A DNA stretch of 64,000 nt from Natrinema saccharevitans (lineage in GTDB: Archaea; Halobacteriota; Halobacteria; Halobacteriales; Natrialbaceae): assembly GCF_001953745.1 (NCBI RefSeq), contig NZ_LWLN01000001.1, positions 1,860,001-1,924,000 on the forward strand. Reading direction: 5' to 3'. A program made the position numbers and the translations under genes. The first letter of the stretch is position 1. Each line of letters starts with the position of its first letter. The notes under the pieces are model-generated. The model was given only the letters and a program-made list of their open reading frames with translations, made no database searches and was not told the origin of the DNA. Positions 33,957 to 43,499 of this stretch are shown one piece after another.

Positions 33957-34799
33957 TTACGCGTCCGGGTCGCCGGGTTCGCCGTGGGTCACGCCCTCGC
34001 GTTCGTCGGCCTGCATCCGGCGCAACGCGGCGCGGCCCTTGCTCGCGTCGTAGCCGAAGAAGACCCCCTCGGCGTACTCCTCGGCGACCTCGAGGGCGTG
34101 GATCAGGTTCTCGATATCGACGTTTACCGCGTACAATTCGATGTTAAACGGCGTCTCGAGCGCGCTGTCGAACCCCTTCGCGATTGTCTCGAGCCAGTAG
34201 GTCGTCCCGTAGGCGGTGTCGTACAGCGGGACGACGAACTCGTCGACGTACTCGGAGACGGCCTCGAGGTCGATGCCGGCCCGTTCGTAGAGATGCCCCG
34301 GGTACGGATCGGGATAGAGAGTCATGTAGACGGTGCCGGGAATGCGGTCGGCGGCCTCGGCGACGAAGTCGGTGATGACGCTCGCCCGCCAGGCCATGCG
34401 GTCGTCGTACTCGCTCTCGGCGAAGGCCTGCTCGCAGACGCCGCAGTGACAGTACTCCGCGCGCGGAAAGCCGACGTCGTCGAGGCGGACGTCCTCGTTT
34501 TCGGCGACGCAGTCGTCGATGACCTCGAGCAGTCCGTCCCGGTAATCCGTCCGGGAGGGGCAGATGTAGGCCCAGTCGAAGTACTGTCGCTCGCGGTCGG
34601 CCGGCCGGCCCATGTCGTCGACGGGGACCAGCGACGGGTCGGCGTCGGCGGCGGCGTTGTCGCCGAAACACGAGACCATGTTCACCCCGTCTTCGATCGG
34701 TTCGGCGGACCGGCCGGTCACGTCTTTGACTTCGTAGAAGCCGCGGTCGAACTCCGGCCACCGTACTTCCTCGGCGTTACGGGTGACGACGCCGTACAT
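33957..34799 (-). CDS. Hypothetical TIM-barrel-like protein with Cys/His pair
   Basis: The 280-residue cytosolic protein has repeating strand-helix pattern (VNMVSCFG, DWAYICPSRTDYRDGLLEVI, DDVGFPRAEYCHCGVCEQAF, TVYMTLYPDPYPG, FVVPLYDTAYG, FNIELYAV) that resembles a glycoside-hydrolase-like barrel. EYCHCGVCEQAF offers His and three Cys as a possible metal site. DDVGFPRAEY and PLYD contain candidate acidic residues at strand ends. Sugar cleavage is a guess from the fold. It stands alone between larger operons. Confidence 0.7.
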   Translation of the reverse strand: MYGVVTRNAEEVRWPEFDRGFYEVKDVTGRSAEPIEDGVNMVSCFGDNAAADADPSLVPVDDMGRPADRERQYFDWAYICPSRTDYRDGLLEVIDDCVAENEDVRLDDVGFPRAEYCHCGVCEQAFAESEYDDRMAWRASVITDFVAEAADRIPGTVYMTLYPDPYPGHLYERAGIDLEAVSEYVDEFVVPLYDTAYGTTYWLETIAKGFDSALETPFNIELYAVNVDIENLIHALEVAEEYAEGVFFGYDASKGRAALRRMQADEREGVTHGEPGDPDA

Positions 34800-34845
34800 A
34801 CCTCAGTGTCCGGCCCCGCACCCGTAAGCCGTTCGGAATCGAGCG

Positions 34846-34959
34846 CTATTCTTCGGTCGGTTCGTAGTCGACTTCGACGTCCGAGGAGCCGCTGAAGGCG
34901 ACCTTGTAGAGGACGGCGATGACGAACAGGGCGAGTACGACTTTGACGGTACGTGACAT
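34846..34959 (-). CDS. 37-residue single-helix membrane protein
   Basis: ATG at 34959, TAG at 34848-34846. The peptide is MSRTVKVVLALFVIAVLYKV followed by AFSGSSDVEVDYEPTEE: one membrane helix (about 5-22) then an acidic tail, with basic N-terminus likely inside. It is far below the usual length cut-off. An AT-rich inverted repeat containing a TATA-like element at 34983-34998 lies at promoter distance. Function is unknown. Confidence 0.6.
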   Translation of the reverse strand: MSRTVKVVLALFVIAVLYKVAFSGSSDVEVDYEPTEE

Positions 34960-34982
34960 GTACGAGTCGGAATACGGCCGGC

Positions 34983-34998
34983 GAATACTTAGGTATTC
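34983..34998 (-). promoter_or_regulatory. Inverted repeat at promoter of 37-residue protein gene
   Basis: GAATAC-TTAG-GTATTC, perfect 6-4-6, is 24-39 bases before the ATG at 34959. It overlaps the expected TATA position (CCTAAGTATT on the minus strand), so it may be operator and promoter in one. Confidence 0.4.
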
Positions 34999-35046
34999 TG
35001 GATAGTGGTCCGAACGTGAAAATCCGACGGCGATAGCGGACGACGG

Positions 35047-35535
35047 TCAGGTGTCGATCAACGAGGCGATCTCCTCGCGGACGATCCGCTCGCAGTACGA
35101 ACAGCGGACGCCGTCCTCGAGGACGGTAAACCGGGAGGTGACGGGTTCGTCACCGGTCGTGATACAGCCGGCGTTGGGACACGAGAGAACGCCCTCGACG
35201 ACGTCGGGGCGTTCGACGCGGTGTTTCTCGACGACGTCGTAGTCGCGGACGATGTTGATCGTCGCGTCGGGCGCGATCAGCGAGAGGACGTCGACCTCGT
35301 CCTGGCTGAGTTCGCGACCCTCGACCTTGACGATGTCCTTGCGTGCGAACCGGTTGGAGGGAACGTTCATCCCGACCGAGACCTCCTCGCCGTCGGTCCC
35401 GTCGATGCCCAGTATCGCGAGGACGTTCAGCGCCTGTCCGCCGCGGACGTGATCGATGACGGTTCCGTCGCGGATCTTGCTGACCCGCAGTTCGTGGTCG
35501 TCGTCGCCGTCGTGGTGGTCGTGGTCGCTACTCAT
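35047..35535 (-). CDS. pyrI: Aspartate carbamoyltransferase regulatory chain
   Basis: The 162-residue PyrI has an N-terminal allosteric domain ([26 protein letters not shown], in part [16 protein letters not shown]) and a C-terminal zinc domain with four cysteines in CPNAGC and CSYC. It binds nucleotides and tunes PyrB in pyrimidine synthesis. I start at ATG 35535: GAGGTGA (complement of 35541-35547) lies five bases upstream, a real Shine-Dalgarno site needed because the start is inside pyrB. An unusual His/Asp-rich tail ([14 protein letters not shown]) precedes the domain. Confidence 0.93.
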   Translation of the reverse strand: MSSDHDHHDGDDDHELRVSKIRDGTVIDHVRGGQALNVLAILGIDGTDGEEVSVGMNVPSNRFARKDIVKVEGRELSQDEVDVLSLIAPDATINIVRDYDVVEKHRVERPDVVEGVLSCPNAGCITTGDEPVTSRFTVLEDGVRCSYCERIVREEIASLIDT

Positions 35536-36472
35536 CGGTCTCACCTCGAATCCCCCGATCGTCGCTCAACAGCAGGTCCAGCAGCGCCATCCGGACCGGA
35601 ACGCCGTTGTGGGCCTGTTCGAAGTACGCCGCGTAGTCGGTGTCGTCGATCTCGGGCGCGATCTCGTCGACCCGTGGCAGCGGATGCATCACCGTCAGAT
35701 CGTCGCTCGCGGCCTCGAGCGTCTCGGCGTCGATCTGGTACTCGCCGGCGACCTTCTGGTACTCGTTCTCGTCGGGGAACCGCTCGCGCTGGATCCGGGT
35801 CACGTAGAGGACGTCCAGCGAGGGCAAGACGGCCTCGAGCGACTCGTGTTCCTTGATCCCGGCGCCGCCCTGTTGCTGGTGGAGGTCGTAGACGACCTCG
35901 CGGGGCAACTGGAGGCTCTCCGGGCTGATGAAGTGTTGCTGGGTCTCGAAGTTCGTCAGCGCGTGGGCCAGCGAGTGGACGGTCCGGCCGTACTTGAGAT
36001 CGCCCATGATGCCGATCGTCAGGTCGTCCAGCCCGGCGTTTTCCCGGATGGTGTAGAGATCGAGCATCGTCTGTGTCGGGTGATGGCCCGCGCCGTCGCC
36101 CGCGTTCAGCAGCGGGACGTCGACGAACTCGCTGGCCATCGTCGCCGCCCCCTGTTTGGGATGGCGCAGGACGAGCGCGTCGGTGTAGCCCTCGATGACC
36201 CGGACGGTGTCGGCCAGCGTCTCCCCTTTCTTCACGCTCGAGGACTCGACCGAACCCATGTCGACGACGTCGCCCCCGAGCCGTTTCATCGCGGTCTCGA
36301 AGCTCATCTTCGTCCGCGTACTCGGCTCGAAAAAGAGCAGTCCGAGCAGCGTGTTCGCGTGGCGATCGGCGACCGCCGACGGGTCGGCGTCGATCTCGGC
36401 CGCGCGGTCGAGTACCGTCTCGATGTCCGCCCGCGAGAGTTGTTTGCTCGTGATGAGGTGATCGTGGCGCAT
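35528..36472 (-). CDS. pyrB: Aspartate carbamoyltransferase catalytic chain
   Basis: The 314-residue enzyme condenses carbamoyl phosphate with aspartate, the first committed step of pyrimidine synthesis. [13 protein letters not shown] is the phosphate-binding loop, [15 protein letters not shown] and [10 protein letters not shown] supply further active-site residues. It overlaps pyrI by eight bases and is the promoter-proximal gene of the pair. Confidence 0.95.
   Translation of the reverse strand: MRHDHLITSKQLSRADIETVLDRAAEIDADPSAVADRHANTLLGLLFFEPSTRTKMSFETAMKRLGGDVVDMGSVESSSVKKGETLADTVRVIEGYTDALVLRHPKQGAATMASEFVDVPLLNAGDGAGHHPTQTMLDLYTIRENAGLDDLTIGIMGDLKYGRTVHSLAHALTNFETQQHFISPESLQLPREVVYDLHQQQGGAGIKEHESLEAVLPSLDVLYVTRIQRERFPDENEYQKVAGEYQIDAETLEAASDDLTVMHPLPRVDEIAPEIDDTDYAAYFEQAHNGVPVRMALLDLLLSDDRGIRGETDE
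35541..35547 (-). promoter_or_regulatory. Shine-Dalgarno site of pyrI
   Basis: On the minus strand GAGGTGA, inside the 3' end of pyrB, lies five bases before ATG 35535 and fixes the start of the downstream gene. Confidence 0.6.
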
Positions 36473-36624
36473 TCGTTCGTGTAGGCTGTGGCGTGCCCCT
36501 TGAATCTCTCCATTCGGCGACGGGCCCCGAACCGGTCGGGAGACGCCCGCGTCGTCGGTTGATTTCGAGTCAGTAACCTAAGGCAAAGAGTTATACAGAC
36601 ACTGCAGCAATTGGTCACAACTGT

Positions 36625-37251
36625 ATGGTCGGCCGGCTAGATACTGGGATCGATGTCCTCGACCGAAAGCTCGACGGTGGGCTCCCACCGGGGTGTATCG
36701 TCGCGTACACCGCCGAGCCGGCCAGCCAGTCCGAACTCCTCCTCTACGAACTCACGGCCGCTCGCGGCACCCTCTATCTCACGACCGAGCGCGACGACGA
36801 CGCCGTCCGCCACGCCATCGAAACCTCGCCCTCCTCGGTCGGCAGTCCGACAGTCAGACACGTCAGCGGCGAGGACACCCTCGAGGAGGCGACCCGACTC
36901 ATCGGTGCCCTGCCCGACGGGGCGAACCTCATTATCGACACGACGGACGTCCTCGAGCGCTGTGACACCGACGAGTACATCGAGTTCCTCAACGAACTCA
37001 AGTCGCACATGCTGGAGACGGGCAGTATCGCCGTCTTACATTGTCTGAAAGGAGAGGACGAGCCCCCGAACCGATCTCGGACCTACCACGCCGCCGACGC
37101 CGTCTTCGATCTGCGGACCGAGATCGCGGGGACCGAACTCGAGAACCACCTCACGATCCCGAAGTTCCGCGGCGGGAGTCAGCCGACCGAGGCGATCAAG
37201 CTCGAACTCACCGAGGAAGTGGCGATCGACACGAGCCGCGACATCGCCTGA
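36625..37251 (+). CDS. RecA/KaiC-fold protein with degenerate Walker A (HTR-like)
   Basis: The 208-residue single RecA-like domain begins TGIDVLDRKLDGGLPPGCIVAYTAEP. Where KaiC-type proteins have GxxGxGKS, this has AEPASQSE, lacking the lysine. The Walker-B-like strand NLIIDTTDVLE remains. It therefore probably cannot hydrolyse ATP and may serve as a scaffold or regulator, as suggested for haloarchaeal HTR-like proteins. TTATAC at about 36592-36597 is the TATA box. Confidence 0.75.
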   Translation: MVGRLDTGIDVLDRKLDGGLPPGCIVAYTAEPASQSELLLYELTAARGTLYLTTERDDDAVRHAIETSPSSVGSPTVRHVSGEDTLEEATRLIGALPDGANLIIDTTDVLERCDTDEYIEFLNELKSHMLETGSIAVLHCLKGEDEPPNRSRTYHAADAVFDLRTEIAGTELENHLTIPKFRGGSQPTEAIKLELTEEVAIDTSRDIA

Positions 37252-37422
37252 GCCACGCACGGACGGCCGTCAGCACCTGTGCGGGCGTCGTGATCCGCCT
37301 CGGCTTCGCTCGTCGATTCGACACTCCGGTCTCTCCGGACGGTTCGCGGCGAAAAAGTCGATCCGCGCGTGCTCGTTGTCCGTCGGCAGCGACCGGTGAG
37401 CGGCCGGGTCCGCGGCGTCGGC

Positions 37423-38382
37423 TTACTCTTCCGCGCCTTCGAGTTCGTCGACGATCTCGTCGGCGTCGACGTCGGCGTCCTCGAGGGCCTCCTCGATGTC
37501 GCCGCCGCCCATACCGCCCATGCCGCCCATCATACCGCCCATGCCCATGCCACCCATGCCGTCGATGACTTCCTGGACGATGACGCGGTCGACGCCGACC
37601 TTCTCGATGATGTCCTGCCCGATCTGCTGTTTGCCCATCATCCACTGCTGGTTCATGGTCATCTGGGGCGTGGCCTCGAGGTAGAGCGTCTCCTTCTCGA
37701 CGGTTTCGGTCTCGAACTCGGGTTCCGCGTCTTCGTCGTCATCCTCGTCCGGTTCGACGGGAACCTCCTCCTCGACCTCGTCGGTCTCGATCCAGAGCTC
37801 GGGCTCCATCCCGAGGTACATCTCGAAGAGGCCGGCGGCCTGCTGTTCGCGGTCGTCGACCTCGTCGACGATCGTGTACTCGTACTCGACGTCCTCGCCG
37901 GCCAGCGGGTGGTTGAAGTCGACGCGGGCGCGGCCGCCGATAATCGTGCTGATGTAGCCCTGCTGGCCCTCGATCTGCACGTTCGCGCCGGGGTAGCGGT
38001 CGTCCTCGTCGATCTTCTCGGCGCTGACCGTCTGGACGTCGTCGGGGTCGTACTCGCCGAAGGCGTCCGCGGCGGGGACGGTCACGGTGCCGGAGTCGCC
38101 GGGCTCGGAGCCGACGATGTCGTCCTCGACGGCCTCGAAGATGTGGCCCTCGCCGACGACGATCGTACGGGGCTTGAACTCCTGACCCTGCTCGTCGACG
38201 CCTTCCTCCTCGGCGACCTCGGGGTCGGTCGTGTCAACCAGCTGGTCGTCCTCGACGGTGTAGGCGGTGTACTCGAGTTCGACGAAGTCGCCGTTCTGGA
38301 GTCCGTCGGCGGCTTCGTCGGCTACTTCTTCGTCGACGTCATCGGCCTGCTCGTCTAGCTCGGCCTCTTGTTCCTCGGTCAT
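37423..38382 (-). CDS. FKBP-type peptidyl-prolyl isomerase (SlyD-like)
   Basis: The 319-residue cytosolic protein has an acidic N-terminus, an FKBP domain with the inserted flap (GDFVELEYTAYTVED, IVVGEGHIFEAVEDDIVG, NHPLAGEDVEYEY), then an archaeal C-terminal extension domain. The tail has a Met/Gly-rich stretch (GGMGMGGMMGGMGG, about 278-293) before a helix. The family isomerises X-Pro bonds and chaperones folding. The Met/Gly stretch is odd and may bind soft metals or hydrophobic clients; this is inference. Confidence 0.9.
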   Translation of the reverse strand: MTEEQEAELDEQADDVDEEVADEAADGLQNGDFVELEYTAYTVEDDQLVDTTDPEVAEEEGVDEQGQEFKPRTIVVGEGHIFEAVEDDIVGSEPGDSGTVTVPAADAFGEYDPDDVQTVSAEKIDEDDRYPGANVQIEGQQGYISTIIGGRARVDFNHPLAGEDVEYEYTIVDEVDDREQQAAGLFEMYLGMEPELWIETDEVEEEVPVEPDEDDDEDAEPEFETETVEKETLYLEATPQMTMNQQWMMGKQQIGQDIIEKVGVDRVIVQEVIDGMGGMGMGGMMGGMGGMGGGDIEEALEDADVDADEIVDELEGAEE

Positions 38383-38470
38383 ACGTTGTACGTCCGGCCG
38401 TCTACATTTAAGTACGACGTTTTCGGGCGAGAGCGACCGATACTTACGATCCCCCCACGTCGCCTCGAGC

Positions 38471-39013
38471 ATGTACGAGGTCGAAGCCAAGGTTCCCGCG
38501 GACCTCGGGGTCGTCCGCGAACGGCTCGAGCGCCTCGCGGCGACGCCCGAGGGCGCGGTCGTGCAGGTCGACACCTACTACGACGCGCCCCATCGGGAGT
38601 TCGCCGAGACCGACGAGGCGCTGCGGATCCGATCGGAACGCCCCGAGGACGGCGAGGCGGAAACCCGTGTCACGTACAAGGGGCCGCTCGTCGACGACGA
38701 GTCCAAGACCCGCGAGGAGGTCGAAACCGCCGTCGCGGACGGCGAAAAGACCGACGCGATCCTGACGAACCTCGGCTTCGAGCCCGCCGCGACGGTCCGG
38801 AAAGAGCGCGAGCGGTTCTCGCTCGAGGGGTATACCGTCACCCTCGATTCGGTCGCCGACGTCGGCGACTACGTCGAGGTCGAGACCGAGGTCGATCGCG
38901 AAGACGAACTCGAGACCGCCCGCGAGGGGGCCTACGACGTCCTCGAGCGACTGGGACTCGATCCCGACGACCAGCTCCGGACCTCGTATCTCGGTTTGCT
39001 GCTCGAGTCCTGA
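38471..39013 (+). CDS. CYTH-domain protein (class IV adenylate cyclase/thiamine triphosphatase-like)
   Basis: This 180-residue protein has MYEVEAKVP, the ExExK signature, at residues 3-7. RIRSERP, RVTYKGPL, KTREEVET and VETEVDRE line the tunnel, as in CyaB-type enzymes. Substrates include triphosphate-containing compounds such as ATP or polyphosphate, with metal in the tunnel. The archaeal role is not established. The gene is divergent from the FKBP gene and 100 bases before the methionine adenosyltransferase gene. Confidence 0.88.
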   Translation: MYEVEAKVPADLGVVRERLERLAATPEGAVVQVDTYYDAPHREFAETDEALRIRSERPEDGEAETRVTYKGPLVDDESKTREEVETAVADGEKTDAILTNLGFEPAATVRKERERFSLEGYTVTLDSVADVGDYVEVETEVDREDELETAREGAYDVLERLGLDPDDQLRTSYLGLLLES

Positions 39014-39115
39014 AGGGATCCGAGACCGAGCCCGCTAAACCGATAACCGACAGGTATTTTCTGGCCCGTATCTGTTTCCGCAAGTTATACGAACGCGGTC
39101 CGTCAAGAGCCGCCA

Positions 39116-40321
39116 ATGAGCGAGCGGAACATCCGTATCGAATCCATCGACCGGCAAGCGGTCGAGGATCAGGAAGTCGAAATCGTCGAACGAAAGGGAA
39201 TCGGTCACCCCGACTCCATCTGTGATGGCATCGCCGAGAGCGTCGCCGGGGCGCTCGCACGCGAGTATCTGGACCGCGTCGGCGAAGTGCTACACTTCAA
39301 CACCGACGAGACCCAGCTCGTCGCGGGCGAGGCCGCGCCCGCCTTCGAGGGCGGCGAGGTCGTCGACCCGATCTATCTGCTGATCGTCGGCCGGGCAACC
39401 AAACACTACGAGGGCCAGACCATCCCGGCCGAGACGATCGCGTTGCGAGCAGCGCGGGAGTACCTCGAGGAGAACATCCCTCAGCTGACCGTCGGCGAGG
39501 ACGTCGTGGTCGACGTCAAACTCGGCGAGGGCAGCGGCGACCTACAGGAGGTCTTCGGCGAGGACGAAGTGTCGGTTCCGATGGCCAACGACACCAGCTT
39601 CGGCGTCGGTCACGCGCCGCTGACCGAAACCGAGCGGATCGTCCGCGAGGCCGAGCGCCGGCTCAACGGCGAGTACGCCGACGAGCATCCCGAACTCGGG
39701 CCGGACGTGAAAATCATGGGCAAGCGCGAGGGCGACGAGATCGACGTCACCGTCGCGGCCGCGATGGTCGACGAGTACGTCGCCGACCTCGACGAGTACG
39801 TCGAGGCCGTCGAGTCGGTCCGCGAGTTCGTCGACGGAGTCGCGCGCGAACACACCGACCGCGCGGTCGACGTCCACGTCAACACGGCCGACGACTACGA
39901 CGAGGGCTCGATCTATCTCACGGTGACGGGAACCTCCGCCGAACAGGGCGACGACGGCTCCGTCGGCCGGGGCAACCGCGCCAACGGACTCATCACGCCG
40001 AACCGCTCGATGTCGATGGAAGCGACCAGCGGCAAGAACCCCGTCAACCACATCGGGAAGATCTACAACCTGCTCTCGACGGCGATCGCCGAGGAGGTCG
40101 TCGCCGAGGTCGACGGCATCCGCGACCTGCGTGTGCGTCTGCTCTCCCAGATCGGCCGGCCGATCGATCGGCCCCACGTCGCCGACGTCCAGGTCGTCAC
40201 CGACGACGGCGTCTCGGTCGCGGACGTCGAGGACGACGTCGAGGCCATCGTCGACGCGGAACTCGCCGACGTCACCGAGATCACGCGCAGCGTGATCGAC
40301 GGCGAACTCTCGACGTTCTGA
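39116..40321 (+). CDS. mat: Methionine adenosyltransferase, archaeal type
   Basis: The 401-residue archaeal MAT makes S-adenosylmethionine from methionine and ATP. It carries [18 protein letters not shown], the substrate-loop signature, plus [34 protein letters not shown] (in part [17 protein letters not shown]) and the C-terminal domain. It is normal length for the archaeal family, distinct from bacterial MetK. Confidence 0.95.
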   Translation: MSERNIRIESIDRQAVEDQEVEIVERKGIGHPDSICDGIAESVAGALAREYLDRVGEVLHFNTDETQLVAGEAAPAFEGGEVVDPIYLLIVGRATKHYEGQTIPAETIALRAAREYLEENIPQLTVGEDVVVDVKLGEGSGDLQEVFGEDEVSVPMANDTSFGVGHAPLTETERIVREAERRLNGEYADEHPELGPDVKIMGKREGDEIDVTVAAAMVDEYVADLDEYVEAVESVREFVDGVAREHTDRAVDVHVNTADDYDEGSIYLTVTGTSAEQGDDGSVGRGNRANGLITPNRSMSMEATSGKNPVNHIGKIYNLLSTAIAEEVVAEVDGIRDLRVRLLSQIGRPIDRPHVADVQVVTDDGVSVADVEDDVEAIVDAELADVTEITRSVIDGELSTF

Positions 40322-40447
40322 ACGCTGGTCCCTCGAGCGGCGTTTTCGCGACCACCGCCGGCCGAAACCGGCATGGCGTGCGTGCCGCCGGAACCGTCAA
40401 GGACCGGCCCCGTGTACGGCGTTACGAATCGAAACCGGTGTCGCCAC

Positions 40448-41707
40448 GTGTCAGACTCGAGCGCCGACTCCACCTCCCGTCCCGTCGTCTACGCCGTCGT
40501 CGCGAGTACCTTCTTCGTCGGCTTCGGTGGCGGGGTCGTCTTTCCCATCCTGCCGAACCTCGGCGAGGTACTCGGCATCTCGGCGTTTATGGTCGGCGTC
40601 ATCCTCTCGGCCAATCGCTGGACGCGGCTGGTCGCGAACGGGCCGGCCGGCGCGCTCGTCGACCGGATCGGCACCCGGAAACCGTTCGTCGCGGGGCTGG
40701 CGATCGAGGGGGCCGCGACCGCGGGCTACGTCGTCGCGATCACCTCAGCGGTGCCCGAGTTCTGGTTCGTCCTCGCGCGGGTCTGCTGGGGTGTCGGCAG
40801 CGCGCTCGTATTCGCGACGGCCTACACGATCACCGCCGATGTCAGCGACGCCGGGTCGCGTGGCGAGAGCATGGGCATCGTCCGTGCCGGGATCACCTTC
40901 GGCTTCCCCGCGGGCATGGTGCTGGGCGGACTCGTCAGCGAGGTCTACGGCAACGTCGCGGCCTTCGTTCTCGCGGCCGGCTTCGCCGGGCTGGCGAGTA
41001 TCATCGCCTTCTTCATCGTCCCCGAGACCCACGTCGACAGCCCCGATCAGTCGATCAAGCCCTGGGACCTCGAAACGACGCTCCCCGCCCTGACCGTCGG
41101 ACTGGTCAACTTCGGACTCTACTTCGCGTACTTCGGTGTCCTGTTCTCGACGCTGGTGTTGTATCTCGACGCCGAGTCGACGGTCCTCACCCTCGAGGTC
41201 GCTGGGATGGGCCTCGAGTACGGCGAGCAGGGGACCTCCGGGCTCTTGATGGCCGTCTCGGCGCTTTCGGGCGCGCTCTTTACCATCCTCGGCGGGAAGA
41301 TCAGCGACGCCGTCGGGGCTCGCGTCCCCGTGTTGCTCGTCTTCCTCGTGACGAGCTGTCTCGGGTTCGCGGTCCTGACGGTCGCGCCGTCGCTCTCGGT
41401 CGTCGTCGTCGCCTGCGCGCTGGTCGGCGCGGGACAGGGCGGCGTCGGCGGCCCGCTGACCGCGCTGTTGGCCGACCTCACGCCCGAGGACCGGATGGGA
41501 CGGGCGATGGGGACCAACAACGTCTTCGGCGACGTCGGCGGCGCGGTCGGGCCGCTGCTCTCGCTGCCCTTCGCCGAGGCGATCGGCTTCGACGTGCTGT
41601 ACGCGCTCAGTGCGACGATCCCGCTGCTGGCCGGCGCGATCCTCGTGGTCGGGATCTACTCCTACACGGGCAGCCTGAGTCCGACCGTCGAGGAGTCGAT
41701 CGTCTGA
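40448..41707 (+). CDS. Major facilitator superfamily transporter
   Basis: The 419-residue membrane protein has about 12 helices. The loop between helices 2 and 3 holds GPAGALVDRIGTRKPFVAG, the MFS motif A (G-x-L-x-D-R-x-G-x-R-K). A second weaker copy, GGKISDAVGARVP, starts the second half. I choose GTG 40448: TTACGAAT just upstream sits at TATA distance, and residues encoded further upstream look non-coding. The carried substrate cannot be told. Confidence 0.83.
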   Translation: MSDSSADSTSRPVVYAVVASTFFVGFGGGVVFPILPNLGEVLGISAFMVGVILSANRWTRLVANGPAGALVDRIGTRKPFVAGLAIEGAATAGYVVAITSAVPEFWFVLARVCWGVGSALVFATAYTITADVSDAGSRGESMGIVRAGITFGFPAGMVLGGLVSEVYGNVAAFVLAAGFAGLASIIAFFIVPETHVDSPDQSIKPWDLETTLPALTVGLVNFGLYFAYFGVLFSTLVLYLDAESTVLTLEVAGMGLEYGEQGTSGLLMAVSALSGALFTILGGKISDAVGARVPVLLVFLVTSCLGFAVLTVAPSLSVVVVACALVGAGQGGVGGPLTALLADLTPEDRMGRAMGTNNVFGDVGGAVGPLLSLPFAEAIGFDVLYALSATIPLLAGAILVVGIYSYTGSLSPTVEESIV

Positions 41708-41793
41708 GCCACGGGAAATCAGCTCGAGGGAATCGGTGCTCCGCGGGCCCGCCCTCGTAATCCCCTTATAGCTGCGATCATCTATCACAGTCC

Positions 41794-42975
41794 ATGCACC
41801 CCCCGGGAGCCGATACCGTCCTCGTCCGTCACGGGGACGTCAACACGAAGAGCAACACCGTCAAGCGGTACATGGAGGACCTCCTCGCGGCAAACCTCGA
41901 GGCCCTCCTGTCCGCGCGGTCGATTCCCGGCGAGGTCGAGCGCCGGTGGAGCCGGCCGCTGATCCACACCGAGAGCGACGCCGTCGAGGCCGCCACCGAC
42001 GCCGCCACCGACACGTTCGGCGTCGTCTCCGCCAGCCCCGCCCTGACGACCAGTACGGAGAAAGCGCGGATCCTCGAGGCCCTCGCGGAGACGGCCCGGG
42101 AACGCTACGGCGGCGGCACGTTCGCGGTCGACGCCCGCCGAGCGGACAAGAGCCTGCCCTACGACAGCGAGGACCTCGCCCGCGAGGCGGGCAACGCCAT
42201 CTGGGCGGCCGTCGAGGACGAGTTCGAGCCCGACGTCGATCTCGACGATCCCGACCTGACCTTCGGCGTCGAGGTCCGCGAGGACGCGGCCTTCATCTAC
42301 CTCGAGCAGCGCGACGGCCCGGGCGGGCTCCCGCTGGGTTCCCAGGAGTCGGTCATCGCCCTGGTCAGCGGCGGCATCGACTCGCCGGTCGCGGCCTACG
42401 AGATGATGCGCCGCGGCAGCCCGATCGTACCGGCCTACGTCGACCTCGGCGATTACGGCGGGATCGACCACGAGGCCCGCGCGATGGAGACGGTCCGGCT
42501 CCTCTCGGAATACGCGCCGAACTTCGACATGCAGGTCTACCGGATCCCGGGCGGCGAGACGGTCGATCGTCTGGTCCGCGAGATGGAGCAGGGGCGGATG
42601 CTCTCACTCCGACGGTTCTTCTACCGGGCCGCCGAGACGCTGGCCGAACGCGTCGACGCCGACGGCATCGTCACCGGCGAGGCCGCCGGCCAGAAGTCCA
42701 GCCAGACCGTCCGCAACCTGGGGGTCACCAGCCGCGCGACCCGACTCCCGATCCACCGCCCGCTCCTGACCTGGGACAAGCAGGACATCGTCGCCCGCGC
42801 CCGCGAGATCGGCACCTTCAACGACTCGACGATCGACGCCGGCTGCAACCGCGTCACCCCCGATCAGGTCGAGACCAACGCCCGCCTGAAGCCCCTGCTC
42901 GAGCACGAACCGGACGACCTGCTCGAGCGCGCCGAGGAAGCAGCGCAGAGCGCAGAGCTTGTCGCTCTCGACTGA
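41794..42975 (+). CDS. thiI: tRNA 4-thiouridine synthetase ThiI
   Basis: The 393-residue enzyme has an N-terminal ferredoxin-like and THUMP part (VLVRHGDVNTKS, about 1-165) that binds tRNA. A PP-loop AANH domain follows with SGGIDSPVAAYEMMRRG, which adenylates U8 before sulfur transfer. It lacks the C-terminal rhodanese domain seen in some bacteria, so sulfur must come by another carrier. CNRVTPDQVETNARL near the end includes a conserved-looking Cys. Confidence 0.92.
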   Translation: MHPPGADTVLVRHGDVNTKSNTVKRYMEDLLAANLEALLSARSIPGEVERRWSRPLIHTESDAVEAATDAATDTFGVVSASPALTTSTEKARILEALAETARERYGGGTFAVDARRADKSLPYDSEDLAREAGNAIWAAVEDEFEPDVDLDDPDLTFGVEVREDAAFIYLEQRDGPGGLPLGSQESVIALVSGGIDSPVAAYEMMRRGSPIVPAYVDLGDYGGIDHEARAMETVRLLSEYAPNFDMQVYRIPGGETVDRLVREMEQGRMLSLRRFFYRAAETLAERVDADGIVTGEAAGQKSSQTVRNLGVTSRATRLPIHRPLLTWDKQDIVARAREIGTFNDSTIDAGCNRVTPDQVETNARLKPLLEHEPDDLLERAEEAAQSAELVALD

Positions 42976-43038
42976 TTTCACACAGCCCACTTCGACGGTA
43001 GACGTGAAATTATATGATGCGGAGTATTATATCCGCTC

Positions 43039-43362
43039 ATGGGCGAGCGTAATGTCCGTTGGGGAACTGTGGGCATTAGCGTTTTACTCGCTAGCACGGG
43101 GATAGCGAGGCTCGGTAATCACGTTTGGCTCGTTCTGTTCGGGGGGCTAGCAATACTGCTCCTCGGTAGTAGCATCGTTTCGATACCGGACACCGCCCTC
43201 GGCATCGTCGGTGGGAGTCTCACGGGTTGCGTCGGTCTCTATTGGCTCACTCGTGGTGATCTCCTACTCGGCGGCGGACTGCTCGTCGGCACGCTACTCG
43301 TGATCGCGGACTATCTCCGGAAAGTACGGACGGACGGCAGTGGCACGCTTCGATCGTCGTAA
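43039..43362 (+). CDS. Small membrane protein, AT-richer gene
   Basis: The 107-residue protein has about three or four hydrophobic segments (WGTVGISVLLASTG, HVWLVLFGGLAILLLG, ALGIVGGSLTGCVGLYWL, LLLGGGLLVGTLLVIADYL), then a basic tail. The DNA is visibly less GC-rich at wobble positions than thiI. AAATTATATG at 43007-43016 is an ideal TATA box. Function is unknown and possibly of foreign origin. Confidence 0.68.
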   Translation: MGERNVRWGTVGISVLLASTGIARLGNHVWLVLFGGLAILLLGSSIVSIPDTALGIVGGSLTGCVGLYWLTRGDLLLGGGLLVGTLLVIADYLRKVRTDGSGTLRSS

Positions 43363-43499
43363 TCGGCGTCTCGATCGCTCCCGCCGATATCGTTCCGATC
43401 GGGGCGGTGTATCGGACCGTCCCTGTTCGTCCTCCGTCAGCGATCCTGGAGTCGCGAATGTCGAAACTACCAATACGCGACCGGATTCACTAGCGGACA

